Positions 45,605 through 58,799 of a stretch of 64,000 nt of DNA are shown here, one piece after another. Each line of letters begins with the position of its first letter. Position 1 is the first letter of the stretch. Source of the DNA: Taiwanofungus camphoratus. Taxonomy: Eukaryota; Basidiomycota; Agaricomycetes; Polyporales; Taiwanofungaceae. The stretch lies in assembly GCA_003999685.1 (NCBI GenBank), contig CP021230.1, positions 1,488,001-1,552,000 of the forward strand, in the 5' to 3' direction. Both the position numbers and the translations under genes were made by a program. The notes below the pieces were generated by a model that saw nothing but the letters and a program-made list of their open reading frames with translations, was not told the DNA's origin and searched no databases.

Positions 45605-48600
45605 ATGACGCGCTCTCTCACCGAGTTGTTAAGTAGGGCCTTCCTATGGTTGATTGTACTACTAGCATCAGTGGGCAATCCTTCCAGAGGCTCGCAAGGA
45701 AAGTTTGGAATACAAACGATCTCTGCACAGTATTTGCTAGGACTCGGTAGGGCAGCTCAGTTCAGTGTAAGTGAGGTCAGTGCAGCTGATTTCTTGCTAC
45801 AGGGATAGGTGACATCACAGGGTACGCGACTTGGGTTTCCTCATTCACTATCACCACCCTGATGTAATCGTATTAGCCCTGTTGTAGAAACCAATATGAT
45901 GGTACACATGGCTTGTAACTAGGCTGGTCACCTTCCATTTAACATTCGATGCCCAGGGTTATGCGGACATGCACCAGATCAACACAGGACTTCACATGCG
46001 ACAGCGAAGTCGTGCTTGGATTATAGCAGATGCGGCCGAGCCTTCAGATCGTGTCGTATTCATAAATGCTGGTATGTGTTCGTGCCACCCACATCGAGCA
46101 ATCTTTGACGCCGAGATGAACCAGATATCGGGATGGGTGATACAGGAGTCCGTCGTTCTATAGTCTCTGCGCTCTCTGCGGAATTCCCCGGCCTTTACAC
46201 GGATGACAACATCGCACTTGTCGCAACGCACTCGCACGCCGGTGTCGGTGGGTATCTCGAGAATTTGTTGCCTCATATTACCTCTCTTGGGTACGTGAAG
46301 CAAACGGCGGATGCTATTGTGGAAGGCACGGTGCTCGCAGTAAAACGAGCCCATGCTAGTCTTGCTCCAGGAAAACTCAGCTTGGGTAATACTACGGTCT
46401 CGAATGCCAATATCAATCGGTCACCGAGTGCATACTTGGCAAATCCAGCAGAGGAAAGGGCGAGGTATGAATACGATCAGGACAAAGAACTGACACTCCT
46501 TCGTTTTGATGACACGGCTGGCAACGCGAGGGGATTCCTCAGCTTCTTTCCTGTCCACGGGACTAGTCTTTACCAGGTATCTATCACTTTCATTGTGAGG
46601 TGTGACTGCATCAAATGTCGCGTTATAGAATAATACGCTCGTAAGTGGTGACAACAAAGGGATGGCTGCATATTTGTATGAATGTCAGTGCGCCAGGTCG
46701 GCCTTCACAACGTTTCTTGTCTAATACGAGACGATGTTCACAGCCATGGTGGAGCCGATCTCAATGCCCGGGAACAACACTTTCGTCGCGGGCTTTGCTC
46801 AATGTAAGTTTGTTGGACACTGACAATTTGCTGTTAAATTCGAAATATCTAGCGAATGTCGGCGACACAAGCCCTAATACGTGCGTCCTTTACTGTGTTC
46901 GCTTACTCACGGTGTGAAACGTGTGAACTATGTTCCCAGTCTTGGCGCGGTCTGTCAGAGCCCTGGTAAACCGTGGGATGGACAAGCTTGTGACTTCGAA
47001 CACTCAACATGTGGAAATAGAACGCAGGATTGTCGCGGACGGTATGTGGGATTATGTAGGATGGTTGTGACGTTCTCACTTCGAAGACGATGTATGGTAG
47101 CGGTCCAGGCTTTCGCGTATCTGACTTCGAGTCAAACCGCATCATTGCCCAATATCAAGTCGATGGCGCCAAGAAATTGATGAGCGAGAAACTGTCGCCC
47201 GTCAGTGGTCCAGTAAAATGGGTTCATGCGTATCTCAATATGTACTTCGTTACATACGTGCCATCTACGCTTACTGAACTGTCCATTCAATCACATGAAG
47301 GTCTTTCCGATCGTTCACTTTATCGAACGGAACGACTGTGCAAACATGCCCTTCGGCTCTAGGTCAGTAGCGTCTTCTCCATAAACGACCTCGCTGATAC
47401 TCGCGGCATCTATAGGCTTTTCTTTTGCCGGCGGTACTACGTACGTTTGTGTAACACATCGTTCTAGTTCTCATATTAACCAATGCAATTTGATCTAGAG
47501 ATGGACCCGGAGCGTTCGACTTCATTCAAGGTGACAACTCCTCGGACTCGCAGTGAGTAGGCTTCTAGTTCCTTCTCTGAATTTTGGAGGTCCAAATGGA
47601 GATTTAGAAATCCGTTTTGGGAGATTGTAAAGGGTGACTATCTCTGAACAGTTCGAAGTGTCCATTGCTGACAAACTTAGGTGCTGTGACGCCTGCTCCA
47701 CCTCCTGAGCAAATTGCATGTCAATACCCGAAGCCCATTCTTCTGGACGTCGTGAGTTATCTGCTTGGGGGTTCACGCCGCTGGCAGTCTCATAAACCTC
47801 TTGACTTTCACAGGGATATGCAATTAAGCCATATGATTGGTCGCCAAACACCGTCGATGTGCAAATGCTTCGCGTTGGCAACTTGGTGATGTTGATCATG
47901 TCGGGTGAGCTGACAACGATGGCGGGCAGGCGGATGCGGTCAGTCTGATTTCTAACCCCCACGGTCACCACACGCGTCTTCTTGTATTCTGATTCTTGAT
48001 TGGTTTTGCGCCTCTGATAGAGATGCGATCCGCGCGGAGCTCATTTCATCCGGACTACTTGGCGAAGATGCCTATGTTGTTATTGCAGGCCCCGCTAATA
48101 CTTACGCCCATTACGTTACGACAAGAGAGGAATACGGAGTCCAGCGTTACGAAGGTGCATCAACAGTATTTGGTCCATGTAAGCAGCTTGTTCGTTTACC
48201 CTTCCATCTCCTCACCATGTTGATAATGATATCCCATATTGGTCATCGTAGTCACTCTGGAATCATATATTGACAAATATCGTAGCCTAGTGCCATATCT
48301 GGCCGCTGATGTCACCAGATCCCCTCCTTCAGATCCTGCCCCCCCTGATCTGACCAGCAAGCTCATCTCCTTGCAGGTACATCTGATCTCCTGTATCTTT
48401 CATGTGCAATACTGATTTTTATATACTTGGAACTCGCTGTCTTGGTCAGATCCCAGTTGTTCAAGATAATCCGCCCCTGTCTAGGAGTTTCGGTGATGTA
48501 CTCACGGACGTCAGGGCTACTCCGTACCACGCTGGGGAGACAGTGGCGACACAATTCGTCGGGTTTGCATTTAATTCATGTTCTTGTAAGTTGATCATAG

Positions 48601-49140
48601 CTGATGATCGTCACTCTTAGAGCCAACCCTAGAGTGAGTATGCTCATGCATTTACAATGTATCAACATTGAAGCCTGTCGGCCACAGAATAACCTACGAC
48701 TCGAAGGAACATTCTTGACTGTCGATCACCTTGTTGATGGGCAATGGACGCCTGTGAGGTCGGACTCGCATCCGTCTACAACATTCCAATGGTCTAGGAC
48801 GAATGTCGTGAGCGCTTAGAAATTTCACTTTGGTCCTTTTTGACTTGTTCTTATGCACTATACAGCCATTCGGGGTCAGTACGGTGAATATTACTTGGTC
48901 AGTTTTATTCGGTTTGGACATATAGCATGTGCTGATGAGTTCGTGAATGCACACCAGGTCCATTGAACCGGCGACACCCAGTAAGTATCAATGATTTCAG
49001 GTGTTAAAATAGCACCTTCACTCAGTCTGGACTTGCTTGTAGCCGGCACATATCGTCTATCATATTACGGAGATGCAAAGCCTCTCGTCGGGTCGATCGC
49101 TACTTTCGTCGGGCGGTCCTCTAACTTTACTGTTGCATGA
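45605..49140 (+). CDS. Neutral/alkaline ceramidase, secreted
   Basis: It cleaves ceramide into sphingosine and fatty acid at the cell surface or in the secretory path. The ATG at 45605 opens MTRSLTELLSRAFLWLIVLL, a signal peptide. With about fifteen short introns the family motifs follow in order: YLLGLGRA with GDITG, PVVETNMMGYADMHQ, GLHMRQRSRAWI, the zinc-binding ATHSHAGVGGYLEN (about 46215-46265), FFPVHGTSLYQ with NNTLVSGDNKG, GNNTFVAGFAQ, and NVGDTSPNT with the catalytic serine (about 46856-46882). Later come CDFEHSTCGNRTQDCRG, DGPGAFDFIQGDN, PPPEQIACQYPKPILLD, NTVDVQMLRVGNLVMLIMSG and YAHYVTTREEYGVQRYEGAS. The Ig-like C-terminal domain ends GRSSNFTVA. No break was found. It is convergent with the next gene, 205 bases apart. 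Confidence 0.88.
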
Positions 49141-49345
49141 ATTTTGGGTGATGGACAGTTATGGCTACTACTCGGACTCACGATCCCTTGGTATACTGCA
49201 ATGGCTATCTGATAATCTGACCATACTACAATGGACTTTGTTACGACGCCACGCCATGAATGTGGACCACATCGATTGCACGAAGACCAGTCCATATTGA
49301 AGATCGAAGACATGCCAGCAAGTACCCAATACGTTCGCGATAGAT

Positions 49346-51350
49346 TTAAGTGTCCGTTCCAACCGTAGGCCGAATAGAACTAGAGGGAAACAAGGACTCG
49401 TTTGGGACAGTCCATAGAAACGGCCCGAAGGGCTTAGTTCCTGAACAACATCTTCGTTTTCTCATTACGGGTCTCGATGGTTGCAGGGCTGGCTCCAACC
49501 TGTAGCTCCTACACAGCTCAACAATGTCACCAAAGTGGACCGTTGTGTAGTCAGTGATGAACCTCACCTCTTCACCCTGAAGGCACACATAGTTGCGGCG
49601 CCTGAAGCGGTTGATGGACTTCGCAATGAGCCAGACCCCGAACATTAAGACGAACGCCATTGCAATCCCGCACGCCGCACTGACAACAGTCTTTCCGGCA
49701 CTCGCAGTCTCAGTAAGTTCTGGCCATGTTGAGCCCACGCCGCACGTCTTCGCCCACTCCCTATTGCTGTTGATTAACGAACCCTATTGTTCATTAGAAC
49801 AGAATACAATGCAGAGGAGCTGAGCTTCGTGAGAAATGTAATGATCAGGAAGGAGCGCACCTCTAGGCGGTAGATGAACTCCGTGAGCGGGATGTCCTCG
49901 TGGTGCCCGAAAACATGCAATGTCTCGAAGTCCTCATGCGTGCCATTCTTGAACTTGAACCGCAGGAAGTCACGAGCATCAGGCGGGTGGGCACGGCGTA
50001 GTTCAATGGCGAGTGCAGAACCGAAGTCAGCTGCAGGGCCCAAAAGACAGTCATAAGACATTTCGCAAGATGCAAGATATAATGAGCAATTTACGCATGG
50101 CCTTCAGCTCGGGATGCTGCTTTACAATCTCGGTCTGATGGAACAGTGAGATAAATGGTTGGTAAGTAGTCTCGATCAGCATGAACTGCAATGGATCGCC
50201 ATTGAATGCGATACGCTGAAGCGCATTAATAATAGCGCTGAGTCCGGTGCGGCTTGCAACTATGTACCGATGCAACACCATAGTGCTCGATTATTAAGTG
50301 TTCATCTCAGTCAAGAGTGGACAAGCACGCACTATTACCGATCCCCGCTATGTCCGGATCGGAGAATATGAGGTTCTCACGGAAGTCGGCGAGCCCACGC
50401 GCCTGCTCAATGAAGGTGGGCGGAAGCCGGTGCGCATATGTCTTGTTATGAATCAGTTCTGAGGAGACATAGTCCCAGAGCTGAAAGTTGAATTAGCACA
50501 TAGCTCAGAGACACCAAGGCGGTGAACAACGTACATTATACTATACATTTCGGTGATGGAAACGTTAGACATGCTAAGATGGGTGAATGCAGCATACGTA
50601 CCGCATTCTCTAGGGTCGCGGGGCGCCCGAAGACAAAGTCGCTAATATCGTTGAAGAAGGGCTGCGCGTTCCTAGCGACTTCCTTGAACTTAGCAGACGC
50701 CTGGACCTTGGCGACATGCTTCTCGAAAGCCTGTCAATGCCGATGTGAGATTAGATATCGCTAGGTATGGGAACAGACCACCCACAGGACAATCGGTCCA
50801 GCTCTCCAAGGAGCGGTCATTGCTGGGCTCAACCGTCTCGACTACGTCTCATGCTTAAGTGCGTGCAGAGGTGTCCGGAGGGGACGATTCACTTACCGGG
50901 AATGTATTGATAGCCTCCGAGCGGGGCCATCACAGTGGTCTCATTGGCAAGCGTGATCCGGTTGGCAGGGTTAGGGGGAAACAGACCCTGCAAGAGCGCT
51001 GTTGCGCTGTCGAAGACCGAGGAGCCCTCGCCGCCGACTTTCACACGGACATGCACCTGGGAAAGGTCGACGAGCTCGGTGGCAATCCCACGAACATGCG
51101 ATGGGTTGGACGTGTCAAGGTATGTATTGCGAAGGAGTGTACCGAGTTGGTGAGATTGGACCTGTGATCGGAACCCAGGACAATTAGGACACTGAAATCA
51201 TCAAAAGGTAGAGAGAAAATGACAACGTACTTCACCGAGGGGCGTACTAAGCGTCGGGCCAGGTTGGTATGTGATCGGGTCTTGATAGCATTCCGTACGA
51301 TCGCCATTACGGGCAAGGACAACAACACCAAGGACCTCAGGGTGAGACAT
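49346..51350 (-). CDS. Histidine-phosphatase-superfamily membrane protein, probable pseudoenzyme
   Basis: The fold is that of fungal histidine acid phosphatases. The ATG at 51350 starts MSHPEVLGVVVLARNGDRTE. The catalytic box, normally RHGxR, reads RNGDR (codon AAT at about 51309-51307), so the phosphate-accepting His is missing. Following blocks include HVRVKVGGEGSSVFDSATAL, GLFPPNPANRITLANETTV, APLGGYQYIP, VFGRPATLENA with WDYVSSELIHNKTYAHRLPP, and FIEQARGLADFRENLIFSD. The later blocks are GLSAIINALQRIAFNGDPLQ, MLIETTYQPFISLFHQTEI, RFKFKNGTHEDFETLHVFGH and DIPLTEFIYRLE. Near the end KTVVSAACGIAMAFVLMFGV is a single membrane helix, followed by a basic stop-transfer RRRN and a tail of about 80 residues. 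I also see no HD pair late in the protein. Introns number about eight. Non-catalytic binding or processing roles are possible. Confidence 0.75.
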
Positions 51351-54300
51351 CTTGACTATGCTTCGCAGTTTTGTGAGTTTTTTGATGTGGTGGGTACGAC
51401 AAGTCAGTCGAGAACACTAGGAGTGCTGACAATTCGACGACGCCGAGCAGAGTCTTTATACACCAACTGGTGAGCGGCGTGGGATGTAGACTCAGACGCT
51501 GCATGTCGGCAAACGTGTGGAACGTCAAAAAATCAATAATCGGAATGCACAACGCACAATGCTGCAATTGACACATTGAAGGCACAAAGGAATGTGGTGC
51601 ACAGGTGTGTTCGAGGCTCGCTAGAGAAGCATCACGGAGATGACTCAGGTAGGCTGAAAGTACCACCTGACATCCATATTCGCGATCACACTTCGCCGGG
51701 GAGTGGAGGATGCAAGGTGGAGTACGTTATACCTCGACACGTTGGCCCAGATAGGCTTCTACGTGTTTTGTGTACACGACATGATGATCGGAGTGAGGGC
51801 CTGAGGAGAGGAGATCAAAGGCGAAGGATATTCGGTTTGCATCAGATCCCTCCCAGTGATGCTGTTAGTGAAGGTGGAAGAAAACTGGAGTAAGCGGATG
51901 CGCTCAGATAGACATTTCAGATGCTGATGTTGACCGAGATGAGCGGCGAAGAGTAATGATCATCGGTTCACTTGGCGCCAGTAATGAGACAGGCACACGT
52001 CAGACACGCTCCTTCTTTTGTGGATGGTCTACCGCACGAGCAACACGAGCCTGAGCATGGTCGTTGCACGCCCACGTGATCGTCCTAATTCAGTGGTAGT
52101 ATCCAGTCACGTCGGCACTGCGGCTTTGAAGCTGAATGTGATCAACCCGAGTCGACAAAGTATCCTGTCGAGAAATGGTTATTATTCATTTCATGAGAAC
52201 TCCCAGTTCCAAAGTACACGCGCTGCAACACACGAGGTGAACGCTGTACTACACACGCAGTCACTGATCGAAGTCTCATCACACGCAGCTGCACGTCGGC
52301 AGATGCACGCGACGAGGCTCGACACCGGATTCCATAGAATCACACGTCAATTATGCTACAATAAACCCGTGCCTCAATCGATAAGATAAAACTTACCTCC
52401 ATTTTGCCATGTTGTTCTCAATTTCTCCTTCGGAAAGGGACTTACCACTGCCCCCATATCCCTGCAACAAGCACTTTCCTCACTCGCCGGTTACGTGCTC
52501 CCGCAGCTAACAGTTCTGGAAAGCAGGTATTGCCTGTCAAGTAGTTTTCAGAGTGGGGCAAGGAAGCAAGAAGACAGCGGAACACCTTCATTACTGCAAA
52601 AAAAATCAGCGCAAAGAGTGATGCTCGCTGCAGCAATCACTGTTGTTTGAGCAAGTATAAAAAAAAGTGATGGATGAAATCGCAGTGTTGTGGTGCTCCC
52701 TGCATCAAAGTGTCAATCGCATATCGAGCTTGGATTCATGTTTCGAAAGCGGATACAACAGAGAGTGCATCCAGACTTCAATAAGCTGACTATTCGCAAG
52801 AAACTATATAAGGCCTCCATATAGTTCATCTTGCATGGCGTTTGGTCGCAGAATGCTCATTGTCTCGTGTTGATTGAGACGAAAGTGACTCCTACGACGG
52901 TAATAGGATGAACTGGACAACTGAGACTCAGAAACTAGTATATTGACTAGCTTAGGTTGCTCGCATGAGCGTCAGGTATAGGCCTGCAAGCATCCTCAGA
53001 AGCATAAGCACGAGTGATTGAATGGAATCAGCACACAACTATACAGCATTGATTAGATCACCTACTCCTTACTCCTCCTGTCCTGCGGCGTCCTTCATTC
53101 ACCGCGAGCACTCTCCCATGCGTGGCCACATCTGAACGCCCTGTCACTCCCAGAGCCTTATCGCCGCATTTCTGGGTATGAGACTGGCAAAGAAGTCGGT
53201 GAAACCACAAGGTGCTAAAATCATCAACGGCAGTGCAATGTTTGGTAATGAAATGAAGGGACGACTGGGATGCAGAACAGACGAGGACTACTAGATGTTC
53301 GCCGATGAAATACAGGAGGGGAACGCACGGAGTCGGCAATGTCAGGTCCGTTTCAATACATATGATATTCTCGAATGAGGTGTGGTCTTCGCTGAGCCCT
53401 CACCGCACCGTATCAAGGACTCAACAGGATATATCGAGACCACGTTCCGTAGCACTGCTATTCGTCCTTATGGAAATTGTTCTGTGGTCTCTTGTATCAC
53501 CCTCGATCAGCAGCATGCACACACCTTCTCGTAGCCTGCGCTCGTTCGTCCTGCACTCACAGATCATGAGAAGGTCATAAGAAGTAGAATGTGAAAAGTA
53601 GCAGTTGATAGATCATGGATGATATAGAGCGTGCCAAAGATTTGCGCGCCTGATTCCACGTATGAACATCAGTTCCTTTCCTTGTCCGTGCACATTTCTG
53701 GGAATGTACAAAGAGGTATAAGTTGAGGAGCCAAGAGCGGAGGAACGGAATAGACGACAGAGATTGTAGAGCTAGTTCAAGTTTCAGGTATCTCCATCGG
53801 TTCGAACCATGCGGCGAGAAGTACTCATATCAAGTAAGAGCAGCGCATGCTCGCTTTCACACTGAGCACCAAGGCGACCGGACTGTAGAGGACAGGCAAA
53901 ACAGAATGAGCGGACTGATCAACTTGTTTTAAAGTCACTTGCTCGCTTCACAGCCTTTCGAATGGAGCCCGCTCCCTTATCCCTCCTTAAAAGCAACAGG
54001 TTGCTTATCCCTTCACCAAGTTTAATCTATAGTCTCGCGAGAGCGTAACTCGGGAGCGGGAGACGTTAAGAGGGATACGTTGTCGAGCCGGCATGTTCTT
54101 CTACAGTAGTCCAGTGAAGTCTAGGCATGTGGTTCGGGTATAAAGCCAACATAACCGACGTACGACCTGACAAGGCATGTCAGCTTGATCTCAAAAGGGC
54201 GAAGGACAGACTAGCTGGAAATCCGCTATCAGAGTATCAGTTTCAGCCCCACCCTGGGCTGTGCACATATGCACACACGATACTGCACCATCCGCCAATA

Positions 54301-55360
54301 AGGTCCCTCCTGTCTACCCTCTGAGCAACGGGCGCGCCAGCGCGGACATCCTTGGATATAGCAAAATAAATTGCACGCTGGCCATCGTTATGTAGGCGAG
54401 CAAAGGGCATTGAGTAGAGGCGTGAGATCTAGAATTTGCTGCGCAGTCGATCGATCGATCGCTCTCGTTCGTTCCATGATCTATCCGTTGTGATTCATGA
54501 AACCAGTCGCTTGCCCTTGGGTGGGGTGAAAGAAAGGGATAGGAGAAGAAAAGAGAAGGGAATGGCTGGAATAAAGAATCAAAGAGGACTCAAGGGAAAA
54601 CCTAAGGGACAGAAACCATCAGAACAACCGGCGCTACAAAGACTCCGCACTTACCTTCAAGAACTGTCATGTTTGTCCGTCTGCACTCAACTAGCATCAT
54701 AAATGCCAATTTTCCTCAAATGTATAGTTTGGCCTCCTTCCGCCGCGATATTTCCACACTGAGCCGAATGCAGAAGAATATGATGTCAAGATTCTCATCA
54801 TGTGCAACATGCTGCTCGCCGTACGGCCGATGAAACCAGGCTACTCTCTGGCTGTATCGAGCACTCAGACCGAACGTTTGGTACTGAGCCATCGAACTCT
54901 TCCAGGCAGATGATGTCAGTAAGTCTTCATGAACCAGAAGCAAGTGGTCGACTGGTCAAGTGTATCCTGGACTTCGAAAAAAAATACAAATCTGAGGCTC
55001 GGTCGCAGGTTACGGCGGCTGCCATAGAAAGTCAAGTAACTGTGCATACCTGTATACATAACACTAACCATGGTGTTGGCAATGATCGTTAATTAGTTTC
55101 AGAAAAGTATGGGCAGGCTCGTGTATGAGCATTGATAGCAGATGAGAATACAATTGCACTCTGGCCTGTCGTCAGTCCCTAATGAGCAGGCATGCAAACG
55201 CGCAGTAAACTCAGTCATTTCTCCATTTCAATGAAAGATCGTAGATATGCGTTGCGACGACAGCAACTGTCTTGCGCAAGTAAATGCAAAATGCTGCGAA
55301 GTCCTATGAGTGCCAGACCCTTGACCAATAATCGCACTTACCTTGCTCCTCCCGATCCAC
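51351..55360. other. About 4 kb without a recognised gene
   Basis: Open frames of 60-120 codons on both strands (for example 51337-51666 on -, 51576-51893 and 52018-52389 on +) lack motifs and do not chain into exons. GC-rich palindromic scraps lie near 53966-54085, and a short ATCG-type run (GATCGATCGATCG) near 54449. Nothing could be called. An unknown small gene or an old transposon scar remains possible. Confidence 0.35.
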
Positions 55361-56827
55361 CTACCGTCTCTTCTTTCCTTTGCCCCCTCCTCCACCCCCA
55401 CCCCCAATTTTCCCACTCTGTCCTCCTCCACTCGCAGCAGCACCTTCGCGCTCAACAGCCCCTTGTGTCGCCCCACCTCTCCTCTTCTTTCCATATGCGA
55501 ATGTCGAGCGTTCGCTCTTCTTGAGCCAACGTTCAGGGTCTGGCGGAGGAGTAACGCCGAGGATGACGCCCGGGGGAAGGCGCTTCGTCCTCACTTTCTT
55601 CTCCTTCTCCTTCCCTGCTGTCTCCGTCTGTGGGTGAGAGGAACGTCCTGATGGCAAAACAGAGTGGGAGGCAGAGGGAACGGAGGAGGCAGGCGGGGGT
55701 ACGCCCTCGAGTGCGGATGCGAATGCAGGGGGAAGGGCACCGAGCGCATGAAGGAAACCGGTGTTGAGGAAGTCCAAGTGCGCCTGGGCGGCAGCGAGGT
55801 TGGTGAGGATATCGGCATGTTCATCCGAGTGCTTAGGAGGTAGGACACGTCAGGATGCTGTACATTGCGCGAAGACGGGAAACAACAGTCGCAAAATAAT
55901 AAGGGACATATTTTAGGAGGGAGGACGAAAAAGGCACGACAAGGCAATGTGTTTGTGTGAATGATAAATACACAAGGCAAGGGATGCGGCGTACGTTCAT
56001 ACTCGGGGAGTACAACAGTATATGAAATATGCCATACTTGAAGATGGCAGATACGAAAGATGACGCACCGGCTCAGCCGTGTCTTGTAAAACGTTGTACA
56101 GCTCAACCGCTGCATCGTACGCACCTTGTCTGTACGCCTACAAACCACAAGCCATATCCACAATGTCAGCTTTCTGCATTGCGTCTTCCTTTTGGATACA
56201 GAGAAAAGACTCACCAACTGGGCCTCCAGATGTAGCACGCCCCGGCTCTCTTCGCTTGTCTCTCGGGCCTTGATCGTGGCCATAACGCCCGCCGCCTCGT
56301 CCTCGCGATGTAGTCGGTAGTAGGAGTATGCCTTCTCGAACTCAAACTCAGATTTAGCTGAGGGAGTAGATGGTGAAGGCAAAGTGGAGGGGGGACGGAG
56401 GCCGTCGATCAGCGCAAGCGCGGGGACGTACTGCTCCGTCTGGAGCAGCAGAAAGAGCTTCGTCTGCAGCGCGTCAGCATCGTGTGGGTCGATGCGGAGC
56501 ACTGGTTGTGATAGTCACCCGTCGCAATCGCCAGGTTCATCCCATACGTACAAATGCCCGGTGATGCCGGTAGCCGTCGTCAGCACGTCTCGACACAGAA
56601 AAAGCAGGAGAACACTCACACTTGTCGCACGTGCGAACTGCATTCGCAAAGTGTCCGCCGTCGATCTGCGCACAGAGCGCGGTATAGAGTCTCTTAGCGC
56701 GTTCGGCAGCTGGTGGTGGTTGTTTTGCTTTGGGCTTGATGTTTCCGTGAGTTTTCTCGTGAGCAAAAGCCTTTGAGTGACTTTGCGCTTTAGGTGCAGG
56801 AGGCTTGGATTTGAAAGGGGGCACCAT
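55361..56827 (-). CDS. SRP72: Signal recognition particle subunit SRP72, short form
   Basis: This cytosolic SRP subunit binds SRP68 and 7S RNA. The ATG at 56827 starts MVPPFKSKPPAPKAQSHSKA. An N-terminal TPR region follows: RLYTALCAQIDGGHFANAVR, LRIDPHDADALQTKLFLLLQ, FEFEKAYSYYRLHREDEAAG, and YRQGAYDAAVELYNVLQDTA. Then, after an intron of about 240 bases, the frame goes through DEHADILTNLAAAQAHLDFL directly to the conserved C-terminus: GVILGVTPPPDPERWLKKSE, RSTFAYGKKRRGGATQGAVE and a Gly-run tail (KGKKRR). The WLKKSER and GGATQG motifs mark the RNA-binding end. The predicted length is about 350-370 residues, against about 640-670 in yeast and human, so most of the middle TPR array is absent. 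It is divergent from pinin. Confidence 0.75.
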
Positions 56828-57292
56828 GGCTATGTGAGGTGTGTGAGAAGAAGCCTGAGATCAACGAATGCGATCGGAGCTGGTGCAGCCTGTATGGTGG
56901 ATTTCTTACTCCGCTTACTCCTTTATTGTAGATTCAATTCAACGAATTTGTATCGGCCATACAACCAGTCCTTATCTTGTTTACTTCCAGCCGAACCTTG
57001 TTCACTCCGCGACTTCAAGGCATCCGTGTCGTCGACTCGTCGTCCATCTGCTGTACTCTCAGCCGTGACCGCTCTAATCTTTGCGGCGCTTCTTGAAACT
57101 GCTCACTAACCTGTGCTGTTTGCTGTCTCCTTCTCCATCCCTGATTAATATCATAATTATCATCCGGTTCGAGTCCAAGCACGATGTCGACAGAAGAGTG
57201 CGCACCGCCTTCCTATCTCGCTCTTCCACTCATATGATTGTTTCCTCTTTCTCAGGCCACAAACGCTCCCCCCACCATCTGAAGATGTCCCG
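56828..57292. promoter_or_regulatory. Divergent promoter region SRP72/pinin
   Basis: Between the SRP72 ATG and the pinin-like start lie 465 bases. The open frame at 57184 (MSTEECAPPSYLALPLI) has no usable donor site and is not taken as an exon, although it could be one. Confidence 0.4.
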
Positions 57293-58799
57293 ATGTCTCC
57301 TCCCCCATCTTCCGCCAACCGGCCACCCTCAACTGATGCTAATGGCCCCCAAGAAAGCAATGAGAAACCGAAAAAGCGCCCGCGCATTGACCTTACCACA
57401 GAACCTCGCGAGAGAAAGCGAGGAAAGACCATATTTGGACTTGTGGTTGGGACGCTGAACAAGGCGCGGAGCGAGGAGGGCGCGAGGGGCGCGAGCGAGG
57501 CTGTGAGTTTGCTTTCCTTGTCTTGATCTTGATGTTTGAGTGTTGTGGAAGAAGCATGCTTGGTTCCGAAACTGGGGCTTCGGCAGGAAGTGGCCACAAA
57601 CGAGTACGTTGTACCCGCGGAGATGCATGATAGAAGAGCAATGTGGTTGAACTGTCTCCTGCACCTTTTAATATTCGACTAGTTCCGATGCCTTTGTCAT
57701 TGCTCTATTTCTGTCTCGCCCCACCTCACTTAACCGTCCTTTTCCTCCACATTTATTCATCGTACTGACGCACCCTCCGCACAACAGGCGAAAAAACGTC
57801 AGTTGCTGGAACAGCGCCTCCAGGACAAACTACGGCGCGAGACGGATGCAGTGCGTCGCGCAGAGGAGGCAAAGCGAGGCCGCACCACCGCGAATCGTAA
57901 GGAGGAGGAACTCCAACTACGAGACTCAATCGTGCGTTCACCTTCTTCCTTCTCCCAATTCTGATGGTCATTAATTTCGTAATTGATGTAAATTTGTGTG
58001 TTCTACATTGATTTGGGTCGACTGGAAATACAGTATAAACTGCGTCGCGCACGCCTCCCCATTCTGGCACACTTTCTCTGTACGTCTGACGTTATCCCGT
58101 CTGACCCTGCCCCCCTCTCCCCGCCTTCAGATCCCCATTCTCCTGTTGACGGCGAGCCGTCAAGTAATGAGGAGGAGGGGAAAAAGGAGAAAGAGAGGAC
58201 AAGTGTAGCGCTGAAGGGCCCACCGCGCTCGCATCCGCCGTCGTTGTATTACTTGCCCGCGCGCCTTACGCCTGCGCAGGAGGCGTTTTTGGCGCGAAGG
58301 AAGGCCGAGGTGAGTTATTGTATGATCCCTTCTGTTTGCCTTATCATCCGCCTCCCGTTTCCGTCCAATTTTTATCCCTTGAATGTTAACATTTGTAAGT
58401 GACTGCCCGCTAATGCCCGTCCCAAAGGTAAAAGCAGCCGTAGAACAAGAATGGAACTCTTTCGCGGCCGAGCGCGCGGACGGCATCGCGGAGATCGCTC
58501 GTCTCCGCGTGCACGTTGCAGAGGAGGAGGCGCGCCTGCGTGAGAATACCTCGTCAGGGAAGGACGCGGAAGAGAAGGATACGCAGATGAGCGAAGAAAA
58601 GACTGAAGAGAAGACTGAAGAGAAGCCCTTGACTAACGGAAGTGGAGAGGGAAATAAGTTGGGTAAGGAGGGGAACGAAGGCGAGGGGGAGAAGATGGAG
58701 GTGGATGACGAGCAGCGAGCAGCTGAGCGAGGGAGGGAAGACCACGGAAAGGAGGAAACGCCAATTCAGGCGGATGACGATGATGCAGTCGAGTACTAG
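57293..58799 (+). CDS. Pinin/SDK/memA-domain protein
   Basis: This is a nuclear protein of the splicing apparatus; pinin associates with the exon-junction complex. The start at 57293 (MSPPPSSANRPPSTDANGPQ) is uncertain because the frame is open a little further 5'. A basic patch KPKKRPRIDLTTEPRERKRG is followed by the memA core KTIFGLVVGTLNKARSEE, then after an intron KKRQLLEQRLQDKLRRETDA and ANRKEEELQLRDSI, and after another YKLRRARLPILAHFLCTSD. The motif PPSLYYLPARLTPAQEAFL and VKAAVEQEWNSFAAERADGI follow, and the acidic, Lys/Glu-rich tail (EEKTEEKTEEKPLTNG) ends DAVEY. Four exons can be followed, and all the usual parts of the domain are present. It is likely constitutively expressed. Confidence 0.8.

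Noticed and set aside
51337-52389. Open frames of 105-123 codons as genes
   Set aside because: No motifs, they overlap each other on opposite strands, and no splice chain extends them.
53966-54085. A small inverted-repeat element around the CCCGCTCCC / GGGAGCGGG words
   Set aside because: The order of the paired words is not that of a clean inverted repeat, and no target duplication is visible.
57160-57185. tRNA-like GGTTCGAGTCC T-arm
   Set aside because: No matching acceptor stem, D-arm or anticodon arm upstream. The same holds for GGTTCGAACC near 53803.
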